Source: Maccoyibacter intestinihominis
Lineage (GTDB): Bacteria; Bacillota; Clostridia; Lachnospirales; Lachnospiraceae
Direction: 5' to 3'
DNA: 64,000 bases
Assembly (NCBI RefSeq): GCF_040096355.1
Contig: NZ_JBBMEX010000010.1
Coordinates: 40,919-104,918 of the forward strand
Shown here: one piece after another, positions 24,224 through 33,024 of the stretch
Position numbering within the stretch: the first letter of the stretch is position 1
Layout of the letters: each line of letters opens with the position of its first letter
Translations under genes and position numbers: made by a program
The notes under the pieces: model-generated
Told to the model about the DNA's origin: nothing
Databases searched by the model: none
What the model saw: the letters and a program-made list of their open reading frames with translations, nothing else

Positions 24224-26674
24224 CTATGAGCCATATATTACCCAACCACGTCCGGTCCACTTCATACCACACGTTGTACACCATCCTTGTATTCCATCCT
24301 TAATCTTGTCGTAGTATACAGGGGTATGATTGTAGTGCCATGCACCACACTCTCCACATTTACCCTTACTCCATTTGTGAGTATCCGTGTTTTTACATTT
24401 TTTGAATATATTTTTTTTATTTTTACATTTGTGGTATTTATCATTAACTTCTTTAAATGAACAGTATTTGTATCCACTTATCGTACAACTGGTATGTAAA
24501 GTCTCGAACTCAAAGTTCACTGTCTTTACTTCCTCTTGTTTTTCTTCTTCCTTTTCTTCTTTCTTTTCCTCTACAGGCGGATCTACGAATCTGATGATGA
24601 TGATACTCGGCTCCTCATCTTTTATTTTTTCAATCTTCTGTGTTGGCTCATCCTCCTCGATCATTTTGATCTGTGTGGAATCATCCTGTGACTTCTTTTC
24701 ATCTTCCTCTTCATCTTTTGCCATTTCTTTTGTTGCAAAGATGATCTGGATCGGTTCCATTGGATCCTCGGACGCAGATTTATCTTCTGTTTTAGCGGTA
24801 TCTTCTGTCTTGGACTTATCTTCCGCCTTGGACTCATTCTCTGCTTTGGATTTATCCTCTGTCTTTGAATCTTTCTCTGCTTTGGATTCGTCCTCTGTCT
24901 TTGAGTCTTTCTGTTCCTCCTCTACCTGCTGTAATGAAAACTCCACTGTGTCCTCGCTTCCCTCTACTCTCTTTGCTACAAGCTGGTTCAAAACAGAATC
25001 ATCTTTCTTTTTCGGAACATCTGTCTTTCCCACCTCATAATTCATATGATCGCTGGAAATGGCCAGTTTGCTTCCATTGTCTGTTTCACAGATGATAGAG
25101 TTGCCATTTTTCTTAATATTTTTTATGGATGCATTCACAATGTCTTCTGAAACGTATATTAAGACTTCTCCGTTTTCATACGGCTTCATACGGATTCCAA
25201 GCTGATTGATACCATCCGCTGCATCCATCTGTATCGTACCTGCATTTTCATCTTTCCCAAACTGCAAAGTAAGATTATTCAGTTCTTTATGCTCTGACAG
25301 CATCGAAAACTCGCGTAACTGCTTTTCATCCTTTTCATTTACATATAACAGATTTCTTTTTCCATCCTCTGATTCACCGGAAAAAATTTTCAGATTGTCC
25401 GGGATCGAAGAGATTTCTTTTCCATCCATATCCTCGAACTTGGTATTTTGTTCATCCCCTATCAGTGATACTAAATTTGCCAGTCTCTTTGTTTGTTTAG
25501 CACAGCGTTTACATATATCTACCACTTGTGCTGTCTTTTTATCATAGATTGCACCCGCTATATACTCATGTCCAAGTGCCGCTATGGTTTCCTGTTTTTG
25601 GATTACTTCATTACAATCAGAACAGTGTGTTCCTTCTGTCAGACCGCTCTGCTCACAGGTTGCCTTTACCGCCTTGTCGGTTACGATCGTATGACCTTTC
25701 GCCGGGATTACTTTCTGCTCTGTGATCACTTCCTTGCATACGGAACAATGTTTTCCCTCTGTCAGACCGCTCTGTGTACAGGTTGCCTCCACTGCCGGAT
25801 CCGTTACGATCTTGTGACCTTTTGCCGGAATCTCTTTTTGCCGGGTAATAACTTTCTTACATACGGAGCAATGCTTTCCTTCTGTCAGACCACTTTCCGT
25901 ACAAGTCGCCTCTACTGCCGGATCCGTTACGATCGTATGTCCCAGTGGTGCTATCCTTACCCTTCTTTGCGTGACCGTATTGCAGACGGTGCAGAAAATT
26001 CTGTCTGTCCATCCGTATTCTGTACAGGTTGCCGGTGTCCCTTTTTTCTTTTGAAGCACATGGCGTTTTTTCCGTACTTTCTTCTGCTCCACAAGAACCT
26101 GATTGCAGACGGAACAGTGTTTTCCTTCTGTCAGTCCTTCTTTACTGCAGGTTGCCTCTACCGCCTTGTCCGTTACGGCATGGTGTTTTTTCGGTGCTAA
26201 CTTTTTCTGCTTCTGAATCACTTCATTACAGACAGAGCAATGTTTTCCTTCTGTCAGACCGCTCTGTGTACAGGTCGGTGTCACTCCTTTGTCCGTTACG
26301 ATCGTATGACCTTTTGCCGGTGTGGTCTCTGTTTTCACTTCGTTGCAATTCTGACAGGTATACTGCACCTCGCCGGTAGTCACACATCCTGCTTCCCTGA
26401 TCTGTTTCTTATCTCCCCACTCATGACCTGTCGCCGGAATGATTTCTGTTGTATACTGTGTATTACAGTACAGACAGTAGATCAGCCACTCTCCGTCCTC
26501 TGTACAGGTTGCCATTTTCACTAATTCTTTCTTATCCTCATTCGGAACATGTTTGCCGTCTTTTGCCTCCTTGCATCCTGTCTCATCCGCAAAAACCGTC
26601 CCCGGTATGGATGTCAGACACACAACTGTTGCGGTTGCAACACACAACATCCTTTTCCATATTTCTTTTTTCAT
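24224..26674 (-). CDS. Secreted protein with about eight cysteine-rich repeats
   Basis: This is an 816-residue exported protein of unknown function. A signal peptide (about 1-30: basic start, hydrophobic core, VFADE cleavage region) comes first. About eight imperfect 40-residue repeats span roughly residues 80-375. Each carries a lone Cys followed by a CxxC-like pair (CTQSGL...HCSVCNEV, then a GH doublet), which suggests small zinc- or disulfide-stabilised modules. A beta-rich middle follows, then a low-complexity Lys/Glu/Ser/Asp tract (SKAEDKSKTED units), an acidic stretch, and a C-terminal Cys/His segment (CGECGAWHYN, CTTCGMKW). No LPXTG anchor is seen. It starts 27 bases after the TetR gene, so it is probably in its operon. 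Similar repeats occur in 38322-41627. Confidence 0.7.
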   Translation of the reverse strand: MKKEIWKRMLCVATATVVCLTSIPGTVFADETGCKEAKDGKHVPNEDKKELVKMATCTEDGEWLIYCLYCNTQYTTEIIPATGHEWGDKKQIREAGCVTTGEVQYTCQNCNEVKTETTPAKGHTIVTDKGVTPTCTQSGLTEGKHCSVCNEVIQKQKKLAPKKHHAVTDKAVEATCSKEGLTEGKHCSVCNQVLVEQKKVRKKRHVLQKKKGTPATCTEYGWTDRIFCTVCNTVTQRRVRIAPLGHTIVTDPAVEATCTESGLTEGKHCSVCKKVITRQKEIPAKGHKIVTDPAVEATCTQSGLTEGKHCSVCKEVITEQKVIPAKGHTIVTDKAVKATCEQSGLTEGTHCSDCNEVIQKQETIAALGHEYIAGAIYDKKTAQVVDICKRCAKQTKRLANLVSLIGDEQNTKFEDMDGKEISSIPDNLKIFSGESEDGKRNLLYVNEKDEKQLREFSMLSEHKELNNLTLQFGKDENAGTIQMDAADGINQLGIRMKPYENGEVLIYVSEDIVNASIKNIKKNGNSIICETDNGSKLAISSDHMNYEVGKTDVPKKKDDSVLNQLVAKRVEGSEDTVEFSLQQVEEEQKDSKTEDESKAEKDSKTEDKSKAENESKAEDKSKTEDTAKTEDKSASEDPMEPIQIIFATKEMAKDEEEDEKKSQDDSTQIKMIEEDEPTQKIEKIKDEEPSIIIIRFVDPPVEEKKEEKEEEKQEEVKTVNFEFETLHTSCTISGYKYCSFKEVNDKYHKCKNKKNIFKKCKNTDTHKWSKGKCGECGAWHYNHTPVYYDKIKDGIQGWCTTCGMKWTGRGWVIYGS

Positions 26675-26701
26675 CCTAGCCCTCCTATTCTTTTTCCTAT
26701 G

Positions 26702-27412
26702 CTATGCCTTCTTTCCTTCTTTCGTAGTCATCACTGCTTCAAATCCCCGATGCGCCTGCACGATGGTATCTTCTATCAGTTTTTGTGCGATAGATTGCAG
26801 ATCCACCTCTAATACCGCATCGATCACTGCATCCTGCTTCTCCTTGGGCACCTGATAGAGTGTAAAACAGCACTGCAGATGCCGTCTGATCTTATCCTCT
26901 ATCTTAAAGTACAGATGACAGTGCTTCGCCATAAATCCACGGGTGATTCCCCCGGAAGCAATATCCATTTCATAAAAATCCTTTTTTTCTGCTTCGGGAA
27001 GATAATCGGCAAAGATCACGCTCAGCCTTTCTGCCGTATTGTTATATATATATTCACAGGTTGTCGGCAGTGAGTACGCCATCACATATAATTCCCGTAA
27101 CGGTTCCGACAACTCTGTAATATACATCTGCAACGCAGTCTCTATTCCATACAGCATCAGCGGATCTTTCTGCTCCCCTAAAAGCTGTTCTGCATTCTCA
27201 AACTGTCTATTGAACATCTGCTGTACCAATGTCAATAACAATGCCTCTTTATTCTCAAATGCAGCAAAAAACGATGATGGTGCCATTCCCGCTGCCCTTG
27301 CGATCGCCGCTGTCGTTGTCTTTTCATAGCCATTTTCTAAAAACAACTGGACGGCTGCTAAGAGCATTTTGTTTCTTCTCGCCACTCCTTTAGGCTGTAA
27401 ACCTTTTGGCAT
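26702..27412 (-). CDS. TetR-family transcriptional regulator
   Basis: This 236-residue regulator has an N-terminal TetR helix-turn-helix (ENGYEKTTTAAIARAAGMAPSS-type, about residues 27-55, with FFAAFENKEALL following) and a variable C-terminal ligand/dimer domain. It is encoded directly upstream of the secreted cysteine-repeat protein with a 27-base spacer and the same orientation, so it likely controls that gene along with itself. A perfect palindrome TTGACTA/TAGTCAA and a partial copy lie in its promoter region (27426-27463). The ATG at 27412 follows AAAGGAG by 8 bases. The inducer is unknown. Confidence 0.88.
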   Translation of the reverse strand: MPKGLQPKGVARRNKMLLAAVQLFLENGYEKTTTAAIARAAGMAPSSFFAAFENKEALLLTLVQQMFNRQFENAEQLLGEQKDPLMLYGIETALQMYITELSEPLRELYVMAYSLPTTCEYIYNNTAERLSVIFADYLPEAEKKDFYEMDIASGGITRGFMAKHCHLYFKIEDKIRRHLQCCFTLYQVPKEKQDAVIDAVLEVDLQSIAQKLIEDTIVQAHRGFEAVMTTKEGKKA

Positions 27413-27425
27413 TTTTCACGCTCCT

Positions 27426-27463
27426 TTGACTGTAGTTTAGTATTCATTATTGACTATAGTCAA
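27426..27463. promoter_or_regulatory. Putative TetR operator pair overlapping its own promoter
   Basis: A perfect 14-base palindrome TTGACTATAGTCAA (27450-27463) and a related half-conserved copy TTGACTGTAGTTTA (about 27427-27440) lie about two helical turns apart. Read on the minus strand, the first also supplies a TTGACT -35 element, so repressor binding would block transcription. Confidence 0.6.
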
Positions 27464-27525
27464 TTTTAACATGCAAATATCAAAAATGCAATGACATTTC
27501 GGTATTTTCTATAGAGATTCGGGAG

Positions 27526-27605
27526 CAAAAGACGGTTTCCGGTTTTTGGATCGGCAACGTGCACAAAGCCAGGTTGCCAGCCACTATGTTGTGAGCTGTC
27601 TTTTA
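27526..27605 (-). repeat. Short copy of the glpP-downstream palindromic element
   Basis: Read on the minus strand, the element opens AAAAGACAGCTCACAAC, then TAGTGGCTGGCAAC, and after a short loop returns GTTGCCGATC and closes CCGTCTTTTG. The two flanking arms closely match those at 13978-14010 and 14234-14268. The ~210-base multi-hairpin interior of that copy is replaced by a simple GGCAAC/GTTGCC hairpin. It lies between the TetR promoter and a terminator. Confidence 0.65.
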
Positions 27606-27624
27606 ACACCCTGACCTTGTCGCG

Positions 27625-27674
27625 AAAAAAGTCAGGTACAGATTCCCTAGAAACGGACTGTACCTGACTTTTTT
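27625..27674. terminator. Terminator of the trkA-trkH operon
   Basis: GTCAGGTACAG (27631-27641) pairs perfectly with CTGTACCTGAC (27658-27668). It is flanked by A6 and T6, so it works in both directions, and it lies 40 bases after the small cysteine protein gene. Confidence 0.92.
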
Positions 27675-27713
27675 GATTTCTCTATATATTTTGTACAAAA
27701 ATTTTATATTATC

Positions 27714-27890
27714 TTACATCTGGTGTCTTACCACTGCATATTCATCATCCAGACGATAATACGGACAGTTGTCAAAACTTCCGGTCAGAAACTTTACCAT
27801 ATCATCCTCATCTAAATTCATATCACAGCAGTAGCACTCCATCTCATCGTCATAGACATAATTGACGCAGCTTTCACAATTACTTGCCAT
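27714..27890 (-). CDS. Small cysteine-rich protein, DUF6472-like
   Basis: This 58-residue protein starts MASNCESCVNYVYDDE and contains CYCCDMNLDEDDM and NCPYYRLDDEYAVVRHQM. The spaced cysteine pairs (CxxC, CxC-C, and one more Cys) suggest metal binding. It resembles the short clostridial proteins labelled DUF6472, whose function is unknown. The ATG at 27890 follows GGAGGGGAAG by 6 bases; a longer frame reaching into trkH lacks such a site. It is the last gene of the trkA-trkH operon, followed by the terminator. Confidence 0.75.
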   Translation of the reverse strand: MASNCESCVNYVYDDEMECYCCDMNLDEDDMVKFLTGSFDNCPYYRLDDEYAVVRHQM

Positions 27891-27945
27891 TGTATCTTCC
27901 CCTCCAATCCTTCGGACTATCCGGTTACCATTCTGCTCTCTTTCA

Positions 27946-29385
27946 TTAACGATGTTTCCATACACGCGGTGCAAATAAGATCAACAGTGGGAAAATCTCC
28001 AGTCTTCCGATCAGCATATCAAAGATCATAACCAGCTTTGACAACACGGAAAATCCTCCATAACCGCCCATCGGTCCTACTACTTCCAGTCCCGGCCCGA
28101 TATTATTTAATGTTGCTGCAATCGCGGTAAAATTCGTAACCATATCATGCTTATCCAGACTAAGCAGGAAAAGGGATGCCGCAAAAATAAACATGTATAC
28201 GATCAGATACATATGTGTGGTGCGGATCGTTTCATCAGATACCGCCTTATCATCCATTTTTACAACCTTGACGCTTCGCGGATGGATCAGATGGCTGACT
28301 TCCCGGATCGAGGATTTGATATAAATGATCAAACGGCTGACCTTAATTCCGCCTCCGGTACTGCCCGCGCAGGCACCTACAAACATCAGCATGACTAAAA
28401 TATTCTTTGAAAATGTCGGCCACAGATTGAAATCCGCAGTCGCATATCCGGTAGTTGTCATAACCGATGCCACTTGAAATGTTGCCAGATTCAGGTTATG
28501 CAACAGTTCACTTGCATTATGTGTTAAATCCAAAGTAATCAAAATAGATGCAATTCCAAAAATGGCAAAATACCAACGGACTTCTTCTATTTTAAAAGCA
28601 TCACTGCTCTTTTTCATCAAAATCAGATAGAAGAAACTGAAATTGACACCAAACAGCACCATGAATATCGTAATGATCACCTGCTGCAGTGCCGTATAGC
28701 TTGCCGCACTGTCTACAACCAGACCAAAGCCTCCGGTTCCTGCCGTTCCAAGAGACATACACACGGCATCAAATGTCGGCAGCCCACTGATCAGCAAAGC
28801 AATGATCTCTAACATAGTCATTGTCAGGTAGATGAGATACAGTATTCCTGCTGTTTTTCGCATACGCGGCACCAGTTTGGATACGATCGGTCCCGGACTT
28901 TCTGCTCGCAGGATATGCATATTCTCTCCATCTGCTAACGGCAGGATCGCCATCATAAACACCAGTACACCCATACCGCCAATCCAATGGCTGAAACTTC
29001 GCCAGAAGAGTGCCGTATGAGAAAATGCTTCTACATTTTCCGCAATGCTTGCTCCGGTGGTTGTAAATCCGGATACGATCTCAAACAAGGCATCTACGAA
29101 ATTTGGAATCTCACCACTGAGCCAGAGTGGGATTGCTCCGACCACACTGAGAACGATCCAGCTCAATGCCACACTGACAAATCCTTCTTTTGCAAAAAAA
29201 CCGCCTTTTTCCGGCTTTTTCCATGTCATGATCCTTCCAAGGACAAAGCCTGCAATTGCTGTATACAAAAAATATTTTCCGGTTTCTTCGCTATAGATCA
29301 GGCTGACAAACCACGGTAACAGCATGAATGCTGACACAAATACCAAGACACAGCCCAAAATATATATCACAGTTTTTTTATTCAT
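27946..29385 (-). CDS. trkH: TrkH-family potassium uptake channel subunit
   Basis: This pore-forming membrane subunit of a K+ uptake system has 479 residues and about 10-12 membrane segments in four M-P-M repeats. The selectivity-loop regions include SGFTTTGASIAE (near 108), LGTAGTGGFGLVV (about 214), TTTGYATADFNLWP (about 313) and NNIGPGLEVVGP near 430. It requires the cytosolic TrkA gating protein encoded 4 bases upstream. There is no catalytic motif for ATP. The gene order trkA-trkH-DUF6472 is followed by a strong terminator. Confidence 0.94.
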   Translation of the reverse strand: MNKKTVIYILGCVLVFVSAFMLLPWFVSLIYSEETGKYFLYTAIAGFVLGRIMTWKKPEKGGFFAKEGFVSVALSWIVLSVVGAIPLWLSGEIPNFVDALFEIVSGFTTTGASIAENVEAFSHTALFWRSFSHWIGGMGVLVFMMAILPLADGENMHILRAESPGPIVSKLVPRMRKTAGILYLIYLTMTMLEIIALLISGLPTFDAVCMSLGTAGTGGFGLVVDSAASYTALQQVIITIFMVLFGVNFSFFYLILMKKSSDAFKIEEVRWYFAIFGIASILITLDLTHNASELLHNLNLATFQVASVMTTTGYATADFNLWPTFSKNILVMLMFVGACAGSTGGGIKVSRLIIYIKSSIREVSHLIHPRSVKVVKMDDKAVSDETIRTTHMYLIVYMFIFAASLFLLSLDKHDMVTNFTAIAATLNNIGPGLEVVGPMGGYGGFSVLSKLVMIFDMLIGRLEIFPLLILFAPRVWKHR

Positions 29386-29389
29386 TTTC

Positions 29390-30745
29390 CTAACCTTCTA
29401 ATATATCATCAATATCGTCCAGACCCAGATTTGTCGTTACGATGATGACACTGTCTCCACTCTGCAGCATATCATTTCCGCTTGGTGTGATCAGTTTCCC
29501 CTTTCTCTGTATTGAGCAGATCAGCAGATTTTTCTTAATCTTCAATTCACAGATTGGTTTGTTAGTGACTTTTGCTGTCTTGCTGACAATGAACTCTAAT
29601 GCTTCTACCCGTCCATCGATCATACGATAAAGTGTCTGTACATTACTTCCCATGGTGTTTTGCATTGCACGCACATAACGGATAATGGACACACCGGTAA
29701 TGACCTTTGGCACGATCAGGCTGTCAATCCCCAGATCATCGACGACTTCGGGGAATTCAATCTTATCTATCTTTGTCATGGTCTTTGCATGTGACACTTT
29801 TTTCGCATAAAGAGAAAGCATGATATTTTCCTCATCGATATCGGTCATTGCCGCAAATGCATCTGTCTCACGGATTTCTTCTTCTAATAAAAGCTCTTTA
29901 TCAATTGCTTCCCCCTGAATGATCATAGCATGTGGCAATGCTTCACTCAGTTCTTCACAACGCTTTTTATTTTCTTCAATGATCTTTACTTCCACTCCGG
30001 TATCCTGAAGGATTTTTGCAAGATAGAAAGAAATCATTCCTCCTCCTGCTACCATGACGGATTTGATTGGGTTCGCCGGTACACCGATCTTTTTAAAAAA
30101 CGGAGTTGCCTCGCGGATCGGAAGGCTGACGGAAATTGCATCACCAGCCATCAGTACAAAATTACCATCCGGAATCCGGATCTCTTTTCCACGTTTTACA
30201 ATACAAACCAGGATCTGTCTGCTGATCTTAACGGCAAATTCTGCAACACTCATTCCGTTTAATACGGATTTTTCCGGAATGACTACACGAAGCAGGGTCA
30301 TTCCACCACGGAATTTCTCTACTGCAAGGGCAGACGGATACTGTATCAGACGTGCCATCTCGTTTGCAGCCTCCCATTCCGGGTTAATGGACATAGACAG
30401 TCCAAGTTCTTCTCTTATATATCCAATTTCATCGTAATATTCCGGATTTCTCACTCTTGCGATCGTCTGGCAGTTACCTGCCTTTTTCGCGATCAGGCAG
30501 CTTAACAAATTGACTTCATCCTGGTTTGCAACGGAGATCAGAAGGTCTGCTTTTTCAATGCCTGCTTCTTTTTGGGTCCGGTAACTGGTACCATTTCCCA
30601 ATACGCAATAGATGTCCATTTCCGAAGAAAGGTCTTTTATTTTTTCCTCATCCGAGTCAATGACCGTAATCTCGTGTCCCTCGGCATTCAAATGCTGGGC
30701 AAGCGTATATCCTACTTTTCCGCTTCCCACAATAATGATATTCAC
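29390..30745 (-). CDS. trkA: Trk system regulatory protein TrkA (two RCK domains)
   Basis: This cytosolic gating ring subunit binds NAD(H)/ATP and possibly c-di-nucleotides and controls TrkH. It has two tandem units, each with a Rossmann RCK_N (NIIIVGSGKVGYTLAQHL at residues 2-19; SVMVAGGGMISFYLAKIL near 229-246) and an RCK_C domain with a LISVANQDEVN-type pattern. I place the start at the GTG at 30745: GGAGG lies 8 bases upstream and the protein then opens with the conserved NIIIVG string. The longer ATG frame adds ten residues that include the ribosome binding site. The length becomes 451 residues. Confidence 0.94.
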   Translation of the reverse strand: MNIIIVGSGKVGYTLAQHLNAEGHEITVIDSDEEKIKDLSSEMDIYCVLGNGTSYRTQKEAGIEKADLLISVANQDEVNLLSCLIAKKAGNCQTIARVRNPEYYDEIGYIREELGLSMSINPEWEAANEMARLIQYPSALAVEKFRGGMTLLRVVIPEKSVLNGMSVAEFAVKISRQILVCIVKRGKEIRIPDGNFVLMAGDAISVSLPIREATPFFKKIGVPANPIKSVMVAGGGMISFYLAKILQDTGVEVKIIEENKKRCEELSEALPHAMIIQGEAIDKELLLEEEIRETDAFAAMTDIDEENIMLSLYAKKVSHAKTMTKIDKIEFPEVVDDLGIDSLIVPKVITGVSIIRYVRAMQNTMGSNVQTLYRMIDGRVEALEFIVSKTAKVTNKPICELKIKKNLLICSIQRKGKLITPSGNDMLQSGDSVIIVTTNLGLDDIDDILEG

Positions 30746-31093
30746 TCTCTTATCCTCCAACGATCCAAAACTCATTCCCGCTCGGAATATTATACTCCAA
30801 AGACTTTCTTTTGTCGATGTATATCGCGCTAAGAGATAGTATAATTTTCGCTATATGTCAAATAATATTCCCCTTTTTCCTGCATTTATAGATGTAAGAT
30901 TCTGAAAAATCCATCAAAATATTATTATGTTCAGAAATCCGTTCTTTCTCTCAAAAGTAACCATAAAAACATTTCATATTTTAAAATCTCCCCATATCGA
31001 GGACTTTTTGCTATAATAGAATAAGCAGTTCCGATTTCATCTGGAACGGCAAAAGAAAAAAGACAGAATATTTCAAAGAAAGAAGGATCCTTT
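30746..31093. other. Divergent intergenic region trkA / lipoprotein gene
   Basis: No gene was found. A+T-rich DNA holds a -10-like TATAAT at 31012-31017 (plus strand) in front of the lipoprotein gene without a convincing -35, and the upstream region of trkA on the minus strand. No riboswitch was recognised. Confidence 0.4.
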
Positions 31094-31495
31094 ATGAGAA
31101 AAAAATTATTTGCCATACTACTCGTTGGCATTTTCGTACTGTCACTCTACGCCTGTGGAAGCAACAGTAAAACAGACCTGAGCGGCACCTGGAAAACAAA
31201 AGAAGAGGACGGAAGCTGGATGGAAGCTGAGATCAAAGATGATGTCATCACGATCAACTGGATCTCTGACGAAGGCGAATCCACCTCGGTATTCTGGGTT
31301 GGTTCCTACGATGCTCCAAAAGATTCCGGTAACGAATACTCCTGGGAATCCAAGCGTGACAAAGACAAGACGGATAAAGAACCGCTGGCTTCCTCAGATG
31401 ATACTAAGAAGTTCACTTATAAAGATGGAAAACTCACTTATCAGATGACAGGTTTCGGGGTTACTACGACAATGTCTATGACGAGAGAGAAATAG
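31094..31495 (+). CDS. Small lipoprotein of unknown function
   Basis: This 133-residue exported lipoprotein has a basic N-terminus, a hydrophobic stretch and the lipobox LYAC (cysteine at residue 21). The mature part starts GSNSKTDLSGTWKTKEEDGSW and looks like a small lipocalin-like or beta-sandwich module of the kind that opens 'GTW'. It is short and rich in Asp/Lys/Ser, ending VTTTMSMTREK. AGAAGGATCC lies before the ATG. It stands alone between divergent trkA and a convergent tRNA cluster. I do not recognise a more specific family. Confidence 0.75.
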   Translation: MRKKLFAILLVGIFVLSLYACGSNSKTDLSGTWKTKEEDGSWMEAEIKDDVITINWISDEGESTSVFWVGSYDAPKDSGNEYSWESKRDKDKTDKEPLASSDDTKKFTYKDGKLTYQMTGFGVTTTMSMTREK

Positions 31496-31504
31496 GATAC
31501 AGAA

Positions 31505-31544
31505 TAAAGAAAACCCCTTGCAAAAACCACATTTGCAAGGGGTT
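31505..31544 (-). terminator. Terminator of the Phe-Gly-Gly tRNA operon
   Basis: AACCCCTTGCAAA (31512-31524) pairs perfectly with TTTGCAAGGGGTT (31532-31544). On the minus strand the stem is followed by TTTTCTTTATT. It lies just after the last tRNA. Confidence 0.85.
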
Positions 31545-31560
31545 AACCATAAATAAAAAG

Positions 31561-31633
31561 AGCGCGAGACGGGACTCGAACCCGCGGCCCCGACCTTGGC
31601 AAGGTCGTGCTCCACCAACTGAGCCACTCGCGC
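31561..31633 (-). tRNA. tRNA-Gly (anticodon GCC)
   Basis: A complete cloverleaf of 73 bases: acceptor GCGCGAG/CTCGCGC, D-arm GCTCAGTTGGTGGAGC, anticodon stem CGACC/GGTCG with loop TTGCCAA, T-arm GCGGG TTCGAGT CCCGT, discriminator T. CCA is not encoded. It is the third gene of the cluster. Confidence 0.97.
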
Positions 31634-31666
31634 ATACAAAATTACTTGCTGTTCTGTCAACAGCTA

Positions 31667-31737
31667 AGCGGGTGATGGGAATCGAACCCACGTATCCAGC
31701 TTGGAAGGCTGGTGTTCTACCATTGAACTACACCCGC
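31667..31737 (-). tRNA. tRNA-Gly (anticodon TCC)
   Basis: 71 bases with acceptor GCGGGTG/CACCCGC, D-arm AGTTCAATGGTAGAAC, anticodon stem CCAGC/GCTGG with loop CTTCCAA, T-loop TTCGATT. It lies between tRNA-Phe and tRNA-Gly(GCC). CCA is not encoded. Confidence 0.96.
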
Positions 31738-31741
31738 ACAA

Positions 31742-31814
<73 letters not shown>

Positions 31815-31842
31815 ATTTCGCTTTCTTACGTCAACAAATAGA

Positions 31843-31871
31843 ATTTTACATGAAAGATGCATAATTGTCAA
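31843..31871 (-). promoter_or_regulatory. Promoter of the Phe-Gly-Gly tRNA operon
   Basis: A consensus TTGACA (31866-31871), a 17-base spacer and TAAAAT (31843-31848) on the minus strand, about 30 bases before tRNA-Phe. Confidence 0.88.
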
Positions 31872-31961
31872 GACATTTTCTACAATTTTTTATGATAATT
31901 TTGCCTGATATTTTGCTTATGATGTTATCCCTCTGTTTTACGGTGCTTTATTCAGGGATTC

Positions 31962-32534
31962 TCATTTGTTCAAATCCACATTCTTCACCTTACAACTCTG
32001 TATTTGCTTTACATCTTTTGCATTCGCTTCCACAAAATACTGATAATAATGCATATCGGTTGTCATGCTCACATTCTTTCCAGGAGATTTTACCTGTACT
32101 TCTAATTGCAAATAAATCTTTCCCTTTGCGTTCTGCTTTAATTTTACTTTCCCGGGTTTGACTTTTTTAGAACTGCTGCTCTGTGAATCCTCGATAATAC
32201 AAAGTGTCTTGGATTTAAAATAAGACTTTTTGTACCGGTTCAGTTTTTTATTAAATGCAGATTTCTCGAACTTTGCTTTTGCCTGCTTGCCATTTGCTTT
32301 TACATATGCTTTCTGTGTTTTCTTTTGGAATTGTTTTAATTCATCATAACTTTTGATAATTCGGTATGTTTTCTTTTCGTTCAGATATTTTTCTGTTGAA
32401 GATGTGTATGATTTTTTAACTGTAATGGTTTTCGGTGTAAAATCCTGCTTTTTCCCCGCTGCGTCCACCCCCATGACCGCTATTCCAAAAAATAGGAGCA
32501 TACTCATAAAAACACAACCAACTCTTTTCTTCAT
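31962..32534 (-). CDS. Secreted lysine-rich protein, unknown
   Basis: This 190-residue protein has a clear signal peptide (MKKRVGCVFMSMLLFFGIAV, cleavage probably after VDA). The mature part is very basic, with KAYVKANGKQAKAKFEK and SSSKKVKPGKVKLKQNAKGK. It contains KSYDELKQFQ, reminiscent of the phrase seen in secreted proteins that start with an 'ISSYDELKAF' segment. No catalytic motif, lipobox or sorting signal is visible. It stands alone, convergent to nothing, with its own upstream region at 32535-32760. I do not recognise the function. Confidence 0.7.
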   Translation of the reverse strand: MKKRVGCVFMSMLLFFGIAVMGVDAAGKKQDFTPKTITVKKSYTSSTEKYLNEKKTYRIIKSYDELKQFQKKTQKAYVKANGKQAKAKFEKSAFNKKLNRYKKSYFKSKTLCIIEDSQSSSSKKVKPGKVKLKQNAKGKIYLQLEVQVKSPGKNVSMTTDMHYYQYFVEANAKDVKQIQSCKVKNVDLNK

Positions 32535-33024
32535 GTTCCTTCTCCTCTGTTCTTATGTTGATTTCATAATTAACCTGATATGCATGACCGTTAGCATAAA
32601 TATTTACATGAATCTCAGACTCTGCACCAATTATCCAGTAGTTTACACATAATACTATGTTTACAAGAGACTCAACCCATTTACACGATCAACGAACATC
32701 AAATGTTAATTCTGTGCTACTTTAGCACATGATATCATATTAACAGTTAACCGCACAACCATTCAGGCACCAGGTGTCGTTTTCTGGCACGAATTATCGT
32801 TAAAGCCGCAAAAATCTATTCAGGTACAAATATCCTTCAGGACATACCATACATAAGCATTTTCATCGCTTATACAAAGCAACAGACGTGTGAACTCGTA
32901 GGGATTCGGTGATATATATCAGATGTAGATGCCCTTATACAAAAGCAACAGGCGTGAAAACCCGGAGAGGGCATACGCCTGTTACCACTAACTACACTAT
33001 GAATATTTTATTTTCGCAGCGATC
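32535..33024. repeat. Intergenic region with degenerate direct repeats and a hairpin
   Basis: There is no convincing gene in 490 bases. Two related units start CTTATACAAAGCAACAGACG (about 32869) and CTTATACAAAAGCAACAGGC (about 32934), each followed by a GTGAA-type string. The second closes a hairpin AACAGGCGT/ACGCCTGTT (32946-32983) that, read on the minus strand, is followed by GCTTTTGT and could end the oleate hydratase transcript. Shorter repeats ATTCAGGCACCAGG and ATTCAGGTACAAA lie at 32762 and 32818. Confidence 0.5.

Noticed and set aside
24387..26200. Long plus-strand open frames (up to 235 codons) opposite the secreted repeat protein
   Set aside because: They are complements of low-complexity and repeat coding on the minus strand, lack ribosome binding sites, and give Ser/Phe- or Cys-rich nonsense.
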